Assembly (NCBI RefSeq): GCF_003254665.1
Contig: NZ_QHGY01000001.1
Coordinates: 806,001-870,000 of the forward strand
Direction: 5' to 3'
DNA from: Billgrantia lactosivorans
GTDB taxonomy: Bacteria; Pseudomonadota; Gammaproteobacteria; Pseudomonadales; Halomonadaceae
Length of the DNA: 64,000 nt
Below are positions 42,648 through 55,137 of the stretch, piece after piece; positions within the stretch are counted from its first letter, which is position 1, and each line of letters opens with the position of its first letter. Under the pieces are notes generated by a model, which saw only the letters and a list, made by a program, of their open reading frames with translations, did no database searches and was not told the DNA's origin. A program made the position numbers and the translations under genes.

Positions 42648-44875
42648 GCGCGTTCTCCTTGGACAGGTTCCGCAGGCCCGCCCTCGCTGGCGAGCCATTC
42701 GACGGGCGCCCGGCAGGCCAGCAAACGACGTCGCCCGGCCTGCTTGAAGTTTACCTCGATTACCGGATCCGCGGGGTCGCCCTCCACCACCACCACCTCG
42801 CCGTCACCGAATACCGCGTGGCGCAGCCACTGCCCGGGGCGGCATGGTTGCACGGCGTACGTCGCGCCCGGCTCGCCGACCGCCGCCCCGCGCGGCAGCA
42901 GCCCGACCCCTGCATGACCGACAGCCGTCAGATAGCGCGAGACCAGTTCGGGAGACGCCACCGCCAGGGCGGCATCGTCCTGCTCCGGGGCCGACAGCCG
43001 GGCCGCGACCTGCCGGCAATCCTCCCATGCCGTCTCGGCCAGGAAGCGGCTGGGACGGTGATCGCCGCCGTCATGCAACAGCAGCAGTCGTTCACGCGCG
43101 CGGGTCACGGCGACGTAGAACAGGCGCCTCTCCTCCTCCAGGCGCGCGGGCGTCAAGGGATTGTCGCGGCTGTAGTGGGGAAAATCCTCCTCGTTGGCGC
43201 CGGCGACGATCACCAGCGGCCACTCCAGCCCCTTGGCGCCATGCACGGTGGTGATCAGCAGCCCGTCGGCACGGTTCTCGACAGGCCGTTCGAGCAGCTC
43301 GATGAAGGCATCGACATGATGCGTCTCGCCCGCCTGCTCGACGAGCACGTCGAGCAGGCGGACGTCCTCCTCCCCCTTCTCGCGGCGCGCGGCGGCGCGC
43401 TTGAGCACCTTTTCGGCATCCAGCGCCTCGACGACATGCGCCAGCAGGCGCGCTGGCGGCCATTCGCCGAGGCGCGGCAGCTCGCACAGCAGGGTCCAGC
43501 GCCGCTTGAGATTGCGCCGCTGCATGGGCTTGAGGCCGGCCAGCAGCGGGTCGTCCCGCTCGGGGTAGCGCTGCGTCTGCGCCAGGCGCTGGGCCAGGGC
43601 GACGAGACGCTCCCGGGCGACGAACGGCGTGGGCTGCTCGAGCAGGCGCAGGAGATGGGCCGGGTCGTGCAGCAGGGCCGGGTGGCGCGCCAGGCGCAGG
43701 TAGCCGGCCAGTGCCTGCACCAGCGGCAGGCGAAAGACGAAGCGATCCTCGCGGGAGAGGCGAAAGGGGATACCGGCCTGCAGCAGCTGCAGCTGCACCG
43801 GTACCGACAGCGCCCAGCTGCGGACCAGCAGGCACGCCTCGCCGAGGGTTCTTCCGGCGTCCTGCCAGCGGTCGAGGGTCGCCTGCAGCGCCGCCCGGCC
43901 CTGCTCGACGGCGAGATCGGTATTGGGGTTTCCCGGCGCGGCCAGGCACAGCTGGTCGGGCCGCCGCCGGTTGGCGGCGATGGCATGGTTGGCCAGCAGC
44001 GCCAGCCCGTGACCATGGCGAAAGGTGGTCGAGAGCGGATAGTCGGTTGCCGTGCCGAAGGTCGCGGCGAAGTGCTCGCGCATGGTGTCGGGATGGGCCC
44101 CGCGCCACTCGTAGATGCACTGGTTGGCATCTCCCACCGCCATCACGTCGGCGTCGCGACCGACGAGCAGCGCCAGCAGGCGGAGCTGCGCCTGGTTGAT
44201 GTCCTGGTACTCGTCGACGATCGCCTGGTCGAGAAAGCCCTGGACCCGACGTGCCAGGCGGGGGTCGGCCTCCAGCGCACGCAGCGGCCGGTAGAGCAGG
44301 TCCGAATAGGTCATCAGGCCGTGTTCGGCCAGCAGCGTCTCGAGCCGCTCGAACGCCTCGGCGAAGTGTCCGCAGCCCTCATCGTGGTCGAGCCGCTCCA
44401 GGAGCGTGGCCGCCGGCACCATTTCGGCCTTCACCAGGCCACAGAAGTGCGCCAGCGCCTCCAGGGTATCGGCTTCGAGCGCCAGCTCGCGCTGCTCGCC
44501 ATCCTCCAGCACCTCGAGGGTCGCCTGGCGCAGCAGCCGCTCCACCTGCCAGTCGGCGGCAACCAGCCGGCGCGGGGCCAGCACGCCCCAGCGGGTCAGG
44601 CTGGCGGTCAGGCGATGCCCCAGCGAATGGAAGGTGCGCACATCGGGCAGGCGCTGGCCGGCGGGGGCCATCTCGACGAGTCGACGCTGGAAGTCCTCGC
44701 GTGCCGAACGGTTGAACATCAGCACCAGGATCCGCTTCGCCGGGACGCCCCGCGCGAGCAGATGCAGCACGCGGGCGACCAGGGTGGTGGTCTTGCCGGC
44801 GCCCGCGACCGCCGCCACCCGGGCATGACCGGGGCCATGCTCGACCACGGCGCGCTGTTCGCGGGTCAGTCTCAC
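42644..44875 (-). CDS. UvrD/Rep-family (SF1A) DNA helicase
   Basis: A 743-residue ATP-dependent helicase. Walker A AAVAGAGKTTTLVARV (about residues 22-37), Walker B VDEYQDINQAQLRLLALL (about 222-239), GDANQCIYEWRGA (about 246), TTVHGAKGLEWPLVIVAGAN (about 541-560) and VAVTRARERLLLLH (about 586). The C-terminus has a UvrD/PcrA-like Tudor segment (WLRHAVFGDGEVVVVEGDP), normally the RNA-polymerase contact. A dedicated uvrD or rep would be longer and better conserved; this is a divergent member. The GTG at 44875 overlaps the DUF1285 stop (GTGA), and the end overlaps the sulfurtransferase gene. Confidence 0.88.
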   Translation of the reverse strand: MRLTREQRAVVEHGPGHARVAAVAGAGKTTTLVARVLHLLARGVPAKRILVLMFNRSAREDFQRRLVEMAPAGQRLPDVRTFHSLGHRLTASLTRWGVLAPRRLVAADWQVERLLRQATLEVLEDGEQRELALEADTLEALAHFCGLVKAEMVPAATLLERLDHDEGCGHFAEAFERLETLLAEHGLMTYSDLLYRPLRALEADPRLARRVQGFLDQAIVDEYQDINQAQLRLLALLVGRDADVMAVGDANQCIYEWRGAHPDTMREHFAATFGTATDYPLSTTFRHGHGLALLANHAIAANRRRPDQLCLAAPGNPNTDLAVEQGRAALQATLDRWQDAGRTLGEACLLVRSWALSVPVQLQLLQAGIPFRLSREDRFVFRLPLVQALAGYLRLARHPALLHDPAHLLRLLEQPTPFVARERLVALAQRLAQTQRYPERDDPLLAGLKPMQRRNLKRRWTLLCELPRLGEWPPARLLAHVVEALDAEKVLKRAAARREKGEEDVRLLDVLVEQAGETHHVDAFIELLERPVENRADGLLITTVHGAKGLEWPLVIVAGANEEDFPHYSRDNPLTPARLEEERRLFYVAVTRARERLLLLHDGGDHRPSRFLAETAWEDCRQVAARLSAPEQDDAALAVASPELVSRYLTAVGHAGVGLLPRGAAVGEPGATYAVQPCRPGQWLRHAVFGDGEVVVVEGDPADPVIEVNFKQAGRRRLLACRAPVEWLASEGGPAEPVQGERA

Positions 44876-45429
44876 GATGCCTCGGCGGGTAGTTCGCCGA
44901 GCGGCTGCCAGCAACCGCCGCTGGTCAGGCCAAGCTCGATCGCGCCGCCCTCACGCTCGCGCTGCTCGGCCTGCTCGACCAGGCGGTAGAAAACGTTGCG
45001 CCCCAGTCGCGCGGCCAGACCGAAGCGCACCGGCACCTCGGGTACCTGGGCGCCATCCGGTGTCGCACTCACCTGCAGCCGATGCCGATCGTCCAGCCGC
45101 AGGCGATCGCCGGCGTGGGTCGTCAGCCACCAGTCGCCGGCGGCCTCGTCATGCTCGGCGTCGACCACGATAAAGGGCCGGTCGACCACGCGGATGCGCT
45201 GCTTCTCCACTGGGGTCACCAGGTAGTAGTGGCCGTCCGCCTCTCGCCGCAGCAGCGTCGAGAGCAGCCGCACCAGGCGCGGCCGCGACATCTCGCGGCC
45301 GTCATGGAACCAGCGGCCGTCGGCGGCTATCTCCAGGTCGATCTCCCCGACCTGGGTCGGCTGCCAGCGATCCACCGGCGGCAGGGTGCCGTCGGAGTCG
45401 ACGTGATTGAGCAGAGGGTCCAGGTTCAT
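44872..45429 (-). CDS. DUF1285 domain protein
   Basis: A 185-residue cytoplasmic protein of the DUF1285 family. Recognisable are the opening RWQPTQVGEIDLEIAADGRWFHDG (in two parts, about residues 21-44), MSRPRLVRLLSTLLRRE, and YYLVTPVEKQRIRVVDRPF (about 68-86). Its function is unknown. It lies between tatD and the helicase in one transcription unit, starting 33 bp after the tatD stop and overlapping the helicase start, the same neighbourhood as in pseudomonads. Confidence 0.85.
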   Translation of the reverse strand: MNLDPLLNHVDSDGTLPPVDRWQPTQVGEIDLEIAADGRWFHDGREMSRPRLVRLLSTLLRREADGHYYLVTPVEKQRIRVVDRPFIVVDAEHDEAAGDWWLTTHAGDRLRLDDRHRLQVSATPDGAQVPEVPVRFGLAARLGRNVFYRLVEQAEQREREGGAIELGLTSGGCWQPLGELPAEAS

Positions 45430-45462
45430 GCGTGCCCCTTCGACAGGTTCATCGCCTGACCG

Positions 45463-46308
45463 CTACACCAGGCCGGCATGGGCCAGGACCTCACGGGTCT
45501 CGGCCGAGACCTCGGGGGCGGCGCGGCGAAACAGCCGGAAGAAATTGGCCGTGGTCTGCATGGCGACCTCCTCGATGCTGATGCCGCGCTCGGCGGCAAT
45601 GCACTCGGCGACCTCCACGACCCAGGCCGGTTCGTTGGGCTTGCCGCGATGCGGCACCGGTGCCAGGTAGGGGCTGTCGGTCTCGATCAGCAGCCGGTCG
45701 AGCGGCACACGGCGTGCCACCTCGCGCAGGCGCTCGGCGTTGCGGAAGGTGACGATGCCCGAGAGCGAGATATGGAAGCCGTGACGCACCGCCTCCCGTG
45801 CCATCTCCAGATCCTCGGTGAAACAGTGCAGTACCCCGCCGATGGCCGGGTCGCTGTGCTCGCGGATCAGCGCCAGGGTGTCCTCGCGGGCGTCGCGGGT
45901 ATGCACGATCACCGGCAGCTCGAGCTCGGTGGCGGCAACCAGCTGGCGGCGGAAGCGCTCGCGCTGTACCTCGCGCGACGGCACGCGCTCGGGCGTCTTG
46001 CCCAGATAATGGTAGTCCAGGCCGCACTCGCCGATGGCAACGGCATCGAAGCGCTCCGCCGCCTCCTTGATGGTGTCGATATCGGGCTCGCGTTCCAGCA
46101 GTTGCAACGGATGCACGCCGGCGGAGATCGCCACGTCGGCGTGTTCGCGGGCGATCCCGGCCAGGGTCGGCACATCATCGAGCGACACGGCGATGGCCAG
46201 GAACTGGCGCACGTCGCAGCCACGGGCCGCCTCCAGGGCGGCGGCGACGCTGCCGCCGTGGGTGGCGGGATCGAGGCGGTCGAGATGGCAGTGCGAATCG
46301 ACAAACAT
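45463..46308 (-). CDS. tatD: TatD-family metal-dependent DNase
   Basis: A 281-residue TIM-barrel hydrolase. Metal ligands are visible: FVDSHCHLD (HxH at residues 6-8), AIGECGLDYHY (Glu about 92), VIVHTRDA (His about 129), GVLHCFTED (His about 154) and ETDSPYLAPV (Asp about 205). The family removes 3' DNA ends. The frame stays open far upstream in shadow sequence; the ATG at 46308 matches the family start. Confidence 0.92.
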   Translation of the reverse strand: MFVDSHCHLDRLDPATHGGSVAAALEAARGCDVRQFLAIAVSLDDVPTLAGIAREHADVAISAGVHPLQLLEREPDIDTIKEAAERFDAVAIGECGLDYHYLGKTPERVPSREVQRERFRRQLVAATELELPVIVHTRDAREDTLALIREHSDPAIGGVLHCFTEDLEMAREAVRHGFHISLSGIVTFRNAERLREVARRVPLDRLLIETDSPYLAPVPHRGKPNEPAWVVEVAECIAAERGISIEEVAMQTTANFFRLFRRAAPEVSAETREVLAHAGLV

Positions 46309-46352
46309 GCGGGGAAACTCGTCTGGTGAATGCGTTGGGCGGCGTCGCCCCG

Positions 46353-46688
46353 TCACAGGGTATAGGTCGGGGCGCCCTTGTCCAGCTGCCCCGCCAGCAG
46401 GGTCTCGATGCGGTCGCGTACCGCCTGGTCCTCGGGACTGAAGTGAATGCCGATTCCCGGCACGCGCCGCCCCGCCACCCCGTCTGGCGAGACCCAGACG
46501 ACCTGGCCGGTCACCGGCACCCGCTCGCTCTCGCCGGGCAGGGTCAGCAGCAGGTAGACCTCCTGGCCGAGCTCGTAGCGCTCGCGGGTGGGCACGAAGA
46601 TCCCGCCCCGTTCCAGCAGCGGCATGTAGGCGGAGAGCAGCGTCTGCTCGTCCTGGATCGTCAGTGACAGGGCCTTCTGCGGTGCCAT
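46353..46688 (-). CDS. pilZ: PilZ domain protein, type IV pilus assembly
   Basis: A 111-residue PilZ-domain protein of the type IV pilus PilZ subgroup: LLSAYMPLLERGGIFVPT (about residues 17-34), VTGQVVWVSPDG (about 58-69), GIGIHFSPED (about 77-86). It lacks the RxxxR motif for c-di-GMP near its N-terminus, as does the founding P. aeruginosa PilZ. A strong GGGAGGAG ribosome binding site precedes it. It sits between holB and tatD, as in pseudomonads. Confidence 0.92.
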   Translation of the reverse strand: MAPQKALSLTIQDEQTLLSAYMPLLERGGIFVPTRERYELGQEVYLLLTLPGESERVPVTGQVVWVSPDGVAGRRVPGIGIHFSPEDQAVRDRIETLLAGQLDKGAPTYTL

Positions 46689-46712
46689 GCGTTCTCCTCC
46701 CTTCGCCCCGCC

Positions 46713-49415
<2,703 letters not shown>

Positions 49416-49467
49416 GCGTCTTCCTCGTTACCTGTCATTTCCGCCCGCGACCCCCTGTCTGCGGCAT

Positions 49468-50289
49468 TCAACTCGAGAAGCGCGCCGGGTATCCCAGCAG
49501 CGCATGGGCCTCGTCCTGGAAGGCACGATGCGCGCGCCCCAACCGCCAGCTGCCCAGCGGCGAGCCCTCGGCATCATCGAGACGCACCACGGGCCAGACC
49601 CCCTGGACCGAGTTGCCGAGCCACACGGCCTCGGCGTCGACCAGCGCTTCCGGCCCCCGGGCGACCTCGCTGATCTCCAGGCGTTCCAGCAGCGCCGCGC
49701 GCAGGGTACCGGCCACGCCGCTGCCGTCGAGTCGCGGCGTTTCCAACCGCCCATGACGCCGCCAGAACAGGTTCATGCAGGTGGCTTCGACCAGGTTGCC
49801 ACGGCTGTCGCGGAGCAGGCCCTCGGCCACCTCGGGGTCGTCCCATTCGCCGCGCGCCAGGACGTTCTCGAGCCGATTGAGGTGCTTGAGCCCGGCCAGT
49901 GCGGGCTGGATGCCCAGCGCCAACCGGCAATGGCGCACCCGCACACCCGACTCCCAGCGCTGCGCCTGCGGCGTGAAGTCGTCGACCTGCCACAGCAGGC
50001 GCGGCTCGGCCGATGACGGGGCAAGATAGCCGCGCCCACCGCTGCCCCGGGTCACGATCAACTTGAGCACCCTGAGACCGGCCCCCGCCTGGCCGGGCAG
50101 GCCGTCGAGCACGGTGCTGGCCGGCATGGCAATGCCCAGTGTGCGGCAGCCCCAGGCCAACCGGGCCATGTGCCGAGCCCACAGCAGCGGTTCTCCGTCG
50201 CGTACCAGCACGGTCTCGAACAGCCCGTCGCCATAGGCCAGGCCGCGGTCGTCGACCGGGACCCACGCATGTGACGGCGGCCGGGTCAT
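49468..50289 (-). CDS. pabC: Aminodeoxychorismate lyase
   Basis: A 273-residue fold-type IV PLP enzyme that releases p-aminobenzoate for folate. Motifs: DRGLAYGDGLFETVLVRDG (residues 14-32), PLP lysine in LAGLKHLNRLENVLAR (about 141), LRDSRGNLVEATCMNLFW (about 165-182) and GVAGTLRAALLERL. It begins 9 nt after the fabF stop and precedes mltG, as in most gammaproteobacteria. Confidence 0.93.
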   Translation of the reverse strand: MTRPPSHAWVPVDDRGLAYGDGLFETVLVRDGEPLLWARHMARLAWGCRTLGIAMPASTVLDGLPGQAGAGLRVLKLIVTRGSGGRGYLAPSSAEPRLLWQVDDFTPQAQRWESGVRVRHCRLALGIQPALAGLKHLNRLENVLARGEWDDPEVAEGLLRDSRGNLVEATCMNLFWRRHGRLETPRLDGSGVAGTLRAALLERLEISEVARGPEALVDAEAVWLGNSVQGVWPVVRLDDAEGSPLGSWRLGRAHRAFQDEAHALLGYPARFSS

Positions 50290-50298
50290 GTCAGGCGC

Positions 50299-51537
50299 TC
50301 AGCGCAGCCGGGAGAAGACCAGGGTACCGTTGGTGCCACCGAAGCCGAACGAATTGGACAGCGCCACCTCGATCTTCATCTCGCGGGCGGTGTGCGGCAC
50401 GTAGTCCAGGTCGCAACCCTCCTGGGGGTTGTCCAGGTTGATCGTCGGTGGCGCCACCTGATCGCGGATCGCCAGGATGCAGAACACCGCCTCGACCGCA
50501 CCGGCAGCCCCCAGCAGGTGTCCGATCATCGACTTGGTGGAACTCACCGCCACCGAATCGGCCGACGCGCCCATCACCTTCCGCACCGCCCGGCTCTCGG
50601 CCAGGTCGCCTGCCGGGGTCGAGGTGCCATGGGCATTGATGTACTGGACCGCCGCGGGGTCGAGCCGGGCGTCACGGACGGCATTGCGCATGGAGAGTGC
50701 CGCCCCGCTGCCGTCCTCGGGCGGTGCCGTCATGTGATAGGCGTCGTCGCTCATGCCGAAACCGGTCAGCTCGGCATAGATGCGGGCGCCGCGTGCCTTG
50801 GCGTGCTCGTACTCCTCGAGCACCAGCACACCGGCACCGTCCGACAGCACGAAGCCGTCGCGATCGCGATCCCAGGGACGGCTGGCGGCCTGGGGATCGT
50901 CGTTGCGCGTCGACAGCGCCCGGGCAGCGGAGAAGCCGCCCAGCCCCAGCGGCGTGGTGGCCATTTCGGCGCCGCCGCAGATCATCACGTCGGCATCGCC
51001 GTAGGCGATGGTGCGGGCGCTGTAGCCGATGTTGTGGGTGCCGGTGGTGCAGGCGGTGGTGATGGCAATGTTGGGACCACGGAAGCCGTGCTGGATGGCC
51101 AGGTTGCCCGAGATCATGTTGATGATCGACCCCGGCACGAAGAACGGCGAGATACGGCGCGCCCCGCCCTTGTGCAGGGCGTTGTGGTTGTGCTCGATCA
51201 TCGGCAGCCCACCGATGCCGGAACCGATGGCGACGCCGATTCGCTCGGCGTTCTCCTCGCTGCATTCGATCCCGGCATCCTGGATGGCCTGCGCTCCCGC
51301 TGCCACGCCGTACTGGATGAACAGGTCCATCTTGCGCGCATCCTTCGGGTTCAGGTACGGGCTGATGTCGAAGTTCTTGACCGAACCGCCGAAGCGAGTG
51401 TTGAAGCCGGTAGCATCGAAATGCTCGATGGGGGCGATACCGCTCTTGCCGGCCAGGATGTTCTCCCAGCTCTCCTCGACGGTATTGCCCACCGGCGTGA
51501 CCAGCCCCAGTCCGGTCACCACAACTCTACGAGCCAT
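50299..51537 (-). CDS. fabF: Beta-ketoacyl-ACP synthase II
   Basis: A 412-residue condensing enzyme of fatty-acid elongation. Catalytic triad: Cys in [12 protein letters not shown] (about residue 163), His in [11 protein letters not shown] (about 303) and His in [16 protein letters not shown] (about 340). GGAGG seven nt before the ATG at 51537 fixes the start over an in-frame ATG ten codons upstream. It is separated from acpP by a strong hairpin, so acpP and fabF levels are partly uncoupled. Confidence 0.96.
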   Translation of the reverse strand: MARRVVVTGLGLVTPVGNTVEESWENILAGKSGIAPIEHFDATGFNTRFGGSVKNFDISPYLNPKDARKMDLFIQYGVAAGAQAIQDAGIECSEENAERIGVAIGSGIGGLPMIEHNHNALHKGGARRISPFFVPGSIINMISGNLAIQHGFRGPNIAITTACTTGTHNIGYSARTIAYGDADVMICGGAEMATTPLGLGGFSAARALSTRNDDPQAASRPWDRDRDGFVLSDGAGVLVLEEYEHAKARGARIYAELTGFGMSDDAYHMTAPPEDGSGAALSMRNAVRDARLDPAAVQYINAHGTSTPAGDLAESRAVRKVMGASADSVAVSSTKSMIGHLLGAAGAVEAVFCILAIRDQVAPPTINLDNPQEGCDLDYVPHTAREMKIEVALSNSFGFGGTNGTLVFSRLR

Positions 51538-51647
51538 CAGAAATCCTCCAGACAACCTTGATGACACGGCCCTTCTCCCGGGCCGTCATTGCGCGCATTA
51601 TACCGGACATGCTCCTCGCTTGGGCAGCCACGGCCACGACACAAAGC

Positions 51648-51680
51648 AAAAAGCCGCCCTGGCACACAGGACGGCTTTTC
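51648..51680. terminator. Bidirectional-looking terminator between acpP and fabF
   Basis: AAAAGCCG (51649-51656) pairs with CGGCTTTT (51672-51679), with an inner CCTG/CAGG extension. Read on the minus strand it gives a GC stem followed by TTTT, 50 bp after the acpP stop. Confidence 0.82.
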
Positions 51681-51730
51681 CAGGGCCCAGGCAGAGCCCT
51701 TCACCTCAGCAAGCAGTGACGACCGCGCCC

Positions 51731-51964
51731 TTACTGATGGGCGTTGACGTAATCGATGGCTTCCTGAACGGTGGTGATCTTCTCGGCTTCTTCATCGGGG
51801 ATTTCGGTATCGAATTCCTCTTCGAGCGCCATGACCAGCTCGACGGTATCCAGGGAATCAGCGCCAAGGTCCTCGGTGAAGGAGGAGCTGTTCTGAATAT
51901 CCTCTTCCTTGACGTTCAGGCGCTCGGCCACAACCTTCTTCACGCGCTCTTCGATGGTGCTCAT
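51731..51964 (-). CDS. acpP: Acyl carrier protein
   Basis: A 77-residue acidic carrier protein. The 4'-phosphopantetheine attachment serine is in [18 protein letters not shown] (Ser 37). Full family length and sequence ([18 protein letters not shown]). It is flanked by hairpins on both sides (52050-52085 upstream, 51648-51680 downstream), consistent with its own abundant transcript. Confidence 0.98.
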   Translation of the reverse strand: MSTIEERVKKVVAERLNVKEEDIQNSSSFTEDLGADSLDTVELVMALEEEFDTEIPDEEAEKITTVQEAIDYVNAHQ

Positions 51965-52049
51965 TATACGTACTCCAGTCGTTCAAGTTAGCCGTTCAGA
52001 TGACCAGCCGTTTGGTCCGCAAACTCAAGCTGCGGGGTAGTTTATAGAC

Positions 52050-52085
52050 GCCCCCCTGTCGGCGCAACCACCGACCGACGGGGGC
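52050..52085 (-). terminator. Hairpin directly after fabG
   Basis: GCCCCC/GGGGGC plus GTCGG/CCGAC stem with a 2-nt bulge, beginning 2 nt after the fabG stop. No T-tract follows on the minus strand, so it is an attenuator or mRNA 3'-end protector rather than a classic terminator. Confidence 0.5.
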
Positions 52086-52086
52086 T

Positions 52087-52830
52087 TCAACGCATGTTCA
52101 TGCCGCCGTTGACCTGCAGCGTCTCGCCGGTAATGTAGCCGGCGGCCTCGCTCGCCAGGAAACCGACCGCGGCGGCGATCTCCTCGGGCTCGCCAAGACG
52201 CGCCAGCGGAATCTGGGTCAGCAGCGCCTGGTGCTGCTCTTCGGGAAGCGCCCGCGTCATGTCGGTGGCGATGAAGCCCGGCGCCACCGCATTGACGGTG
52301 ATCGCCCGCGACGCCACCTCACGCGCCAGGGCGCGAGTGAAGCCCTCCATGCCCGCCTTGGCGGCAGCATAGTTGGTCTGGCCGAGATTGCCCATGGTCG
52401 CCACGACGGAACTGATACTGACGATGCGACCGAAGCGAGCCTTGGTCATGCCGCGCAGGCACGCCTTGGTGACGCGGTAGACCGACTTGAGGTTGGTGTC
52501 GAGCACCGCGTCCCACTCGTCCTCCTTCATGCGCATCAGCAGGTTGTCGCGTGTGATGCCGGCATTGTTGACCAGGATGGTGGGGGCGCCGAACTCCTCG
52601 CCAATGGCCTTGATCAGCGCATCGACGCTACCCTGATCGGTCACGTCGAGGGCCCTGCCGGCGCCCTCGATGCCGTTGGCCCGCAGGTCCTCGTCGATCC
52701 TGGCGGCTCCCGACTCCGTGGTGGCCGTCCCGATTACCACGCGCCCCTGGCGGCCAAGCTCATGGGCGATGGCCTGGCCGATCCCACGGCTGGCCCCGGT
52801 CACCAGGGCGATTCTGCGTTCGCTGGACAT
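52087..52830 (-). CDS. fabG: 3-oxoacyl-ACP reductase
   Basis: A 247-residue short-chain dehydrogenase using NADPH. Cofactor site TGASRGIGQAIAHELG (residues 11-26), NNAGITRDNLLMRMKEDEWD (about 89-108), catalytic Ser in SISSVVATMG and Tyr-Lys in NYAAAKAG (about 154-161), and the FabG end GGMNMR. It lies between fabD and acpP. Upstream open frame is shadow. Confidence 0.96.
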   Translation of the reverse strand: MSSERRIALVTGASRGIGQAIAHELGRQGRVVIGTATTESGAARIDEDLRANGIEGAGRALDVTDQGSVDALIKAIGEEFGAPTILVNNAGITRDNLLMRMKEDEWDAVLDTNLKSVYRVTKACLRGMTKARFGRIVSISSVVATMGNLGQTNYAAAKAGMEGFTRALAREVASRAITVNAVAPGFIATDMTRALPEEQHQALLTQIPLARLGEPEEIAAAVGFLASEAAGYITGETLQVNGGMNMR

Positions 52831-52903
52831 AACCTGTTCCCGCTCCGAATGCTGTTGAGTCGTAGAGGGCTGCAACGCCCCTCCTTGTACGGGCTGCCGT
52901 GCC

Positions 52904-53857
52904 TTACAGGCCGGCCGCCTCACGCGCCAGACCAAGCGCCGCCTCGAGGCTGTCGGGGTCGTTGACGGCCAGCCCCTTGCTGCCCTTGGCAATGCGCTTG
53001 CCGAGACCGGTGAGCACCTTGCCCGGCCCGCATTCGATGAAGACCGCGGCACCGGCCGCCTCCATCGCCTCGACACAGGCGGTCCAGCGCACCGGCAGAT
53101 AGAGCTGCTCGATCAGGCGCGTGCGCAGGGTCGCGACATCGGCGTGCGCCTGGGCATCGACGTTCTGGTAGACGGTGTAGCGCGGCGGGCGCATGTCGAG
53201 CTCCGCCATGGCCGCCTCGAGCCGCTCGGCGGCCGGCCGCATCAGGGCGCAGTGCGAAGGCACCGACACCGGCAGCGGCATGGCGCGCTTGGCTCCCGCC
53301 TCCTGGCACAGGACGATGGCACGCTCCACGGCGGCCTTGTCGCCGGCGATCACCACCTGCCCCGGGGCATTGTAGTTCACCGCCGCGACCACCTCATTCT
53401 GCGCTGCCTGGGCACATGCCTTTTCAACGCTGGCATCCTCGAGCCCGAGGATGGCCGCCATCGCGCCCTGGCCGACCGGGACGGCCTCCTGCATCGCCTC
53501 GCCGCGCAGGCGCACCAGGCGAACGCCATCGGCGAACCCCATCACGCCGGCACACACCATGGCGCTGTATTCGCCCAGGCTATGGCCCGCCATGGCACCG
53601 GGGCGCGGCCCTTCCAGCTCCTGCCAGACGCGCCAGATGGCCACGCTGGCGGTCAACAGCGCCGGCTGCGTACAGGCGGTCGCGTTGAGGGCCTCCTCGG
53701 GCCCCTCCTGGACCACTTTCCACAGGTCGTAGCCCAAGGCATCGGCGGCTTCCTCGAAGGTTGTCCGCACGACGCTGTAGCGTTCCGCCAGCTCCCGCAG
53801 CATGCCCACCTGCTGGGAGCCCTGCCCGGGAAAGACGAGGGCAAGGGGTTGTGTCAT
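52904..53857 (-). CDS. fabD: Malonyl-CoA:ACP transacylase
   Basis: A 317-residue enzyme that loads malonate onto ACP. FPGQGSQQVGML at the start, nucleophile in GHSLGEYSAMVCAG (Ser about 91), Arg in VRLRGEAMQ, and His in PVSVPSHCALM (about 201). The Met at 53857 begins 5 nt after the plsX stop; an ATG four codons earlier overlaps plsX and is possible. Confidence 0.95.
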   Translation of the reverse strand: MTQPLALVFPGQGSQQVGMLRELAERYSVVRTTFEEAADALGYDLWKVVQEGPEEALNATACTQPALLTASVAIWRVWQELEGPRPGAMAGHSLGEYSAMVCAGVMGFADGVRLVRLRGEAMQEAVPVGQGAMAAILGLEDASVEKACAQAAQNEVVAAVNYNAPGQVVIAGDKAAVERAIVLCQEAGAKRAMPLPVSVPSHCALMRPAAERLEAAMAELDMRPPRYTVYQNVDAQAHADVATLRTRLIEQLYLPVRWTACVEAMEAAGAAVFIECGPGKVLTGLGKRIAKGSKGLAVNDPDSLEAALGLAREAAGL

Positions 53858-53862
53858 GTCGT

Positions 53863-54900
53863 TCACCATTGCTCTTGTTGAGTGCTGTCACAGCGAGCGC
53901 CCAGCTCCACCGCGAGCCGTCCCGGCAAGTCGCGGCTGACCTCCTGCGCGGCCCGCGACACGGCGTAGGAGAAGCCGGTCGCATCGGCACTGCCGTGACT
54001 CTTGATCACGATGCCATCGAGGCCCAGCAGGCTGGCGCCATTGTAGCGCACCGGATCGAGTTCGTTCTTCAGGCGACGCAGCGCCGGCCTTGCCAGCAGG
54101 CCGACCAGGCGGCTGCCCCAGTGCGACTCGAAGGTCGTCTGGACCCGCTCGATCAGCATCCGCGCCAGGCCTTCGCTGGCCTTCAGCACCGCATTGCCGA
54201 CGAAGCCGTCGCATACCACCACATCGGCGGAGCCGGCAAAGATGCCGTCACCCTCGATGAAGCCGATATAGTTCAGCGAGCCCAGCGCCCCCAGCAGCGC
54301 ATCCGCCTGGCGCACCGACTCGCTGCCCTTGGTACCCTCGCTGCCGACGTTGAGCAGCGCCACCCGGGGAGCGGCGAGCCCGTCGACGTGACGCGCCATG
54401 ACCTCCCCCATGCGGGCGAAGTCCACCAGCCGCTCCGCGGTGACGTCGACGTTGGCCCCCAGGTCCAGCAGGTAGCAGCGTCCATCGCCACGGGTAGGGA
54501 TGGCGGTACAGATGGCCGGACGCGGGATCTCCGCCACGGTGCCAAGCGCCCGCCGGGCCAGGGCCATCAGAGCACCGGTATTGCCGGCGCTGATGCCTGC
54601 GGCGGCGTGACGCCCGGCCACATGCTCGAGCATCCGCGCCATGCTCGTGTCGCCACCACGTCGCAGCGCGTCGGAGGGTCGCTGATCCTGACGAATCAGC
54701 CCCGGCGCGTGATGGACGGACAGATGCGAACCGGCCGCGGCGAGTGGCCGCGGCAGGTTCTCGAGCTCGATTGACAGCTGGTCGCCCGGGCCGAACAGGT
54801 CGATCTCCAGCCCCGGCCAGGCCTGGACGGCGGCGGCGGCTCCCTGCACGGCAACGGCGGGACCGGCGTCTGCGCCCATCGCATCGATGGCAATCCGCAC
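53863..54900 (-). CDS. plsX: Phosphate acyltransferase PlsX
   Basis: A 345-residue enzyme converting acyl-ACP to acyl-phosphate for phospholipid synthesis. Typical N-terminus [36 protein letters not shown] (about residues 99-115), [15 protein letters not shown] (about 230-244) and [19 protein letters not shown] (about 287-305). The start is GTG at 54900. It lies between rpmF and fabD. Confidence 0.95.
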   Translation of the reverse strand: MRIAIDAMGADAGPAVAVQGAAAAVQAWPGLEIDLFGPGDQLSIELENLPRPLAAAGSHLSVHHAPGLIRQDQRPSDALRRGGDTSMARMLEHVAGRHAAAGISAGNTGALMALARRALGTVAEIPRPAICTAIPTRGDGRCYLLDLGANVDVTAERLVDFARMGEVMARHVDGLAAPRVALLNVGSEGTKGSESVRQADALLGALGSLNYIGFIEGDGIFAGSADVVVCDGFVGNAVLKASEGLARMLIERVQTTFESHWGSRLVGLLARPALRRLKNELDPVRYNGASLLGLDGIVIKSHGSADATGFSYAVSRAAQEVSRDLPGRLAVELGARCDSTQQEQW

Positions 54901-54935
54901 GTTCAGGTGCCGACGGTCATCGAGTGCGGGTCGAC

Positions 54936-55106
54936 TCAGGCGTCGACCACCTTGCGGCCACGGTAGAAGCCGTCGGGGGAGACGTGATGACGCAGGTGAG
55001 TGGTGCCGGTCTCCTTGTCCTGGGACAGGGTCGGTGCGCCCAGCGCGTCGTGGCTGCGACGCATGCCACGCTTGGAACGGGTCTTACGGTTCTGTTGAAC
55101 TGCCAT
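54936..55106 (-). CDS. rpmF: 50S ribosomal protein L32
   Basis: A 56-residue ribosomal protein read directly from the sequence: begins [20 protein letters not shown], continues [20 protein letters not shown], ends [11 protein letters not shown]. It lacks the zinc cysteines of some L32 variants, as in E. coli. It has a GGAG-type ribosome binding site and sits in its standard place between yceD and plsX, 35 bp before plsX. Confidence 0.97.
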   Translation of the reverse strand: MAVQQNRKTRSKRGMRRSHDALGAPTLSQDKETGTTHLRHHVSPDGFYRGRKVVDA

Positions 55107-55137
55107 GGGAGTCACTCCGAAGTGAGACGATAAACAA

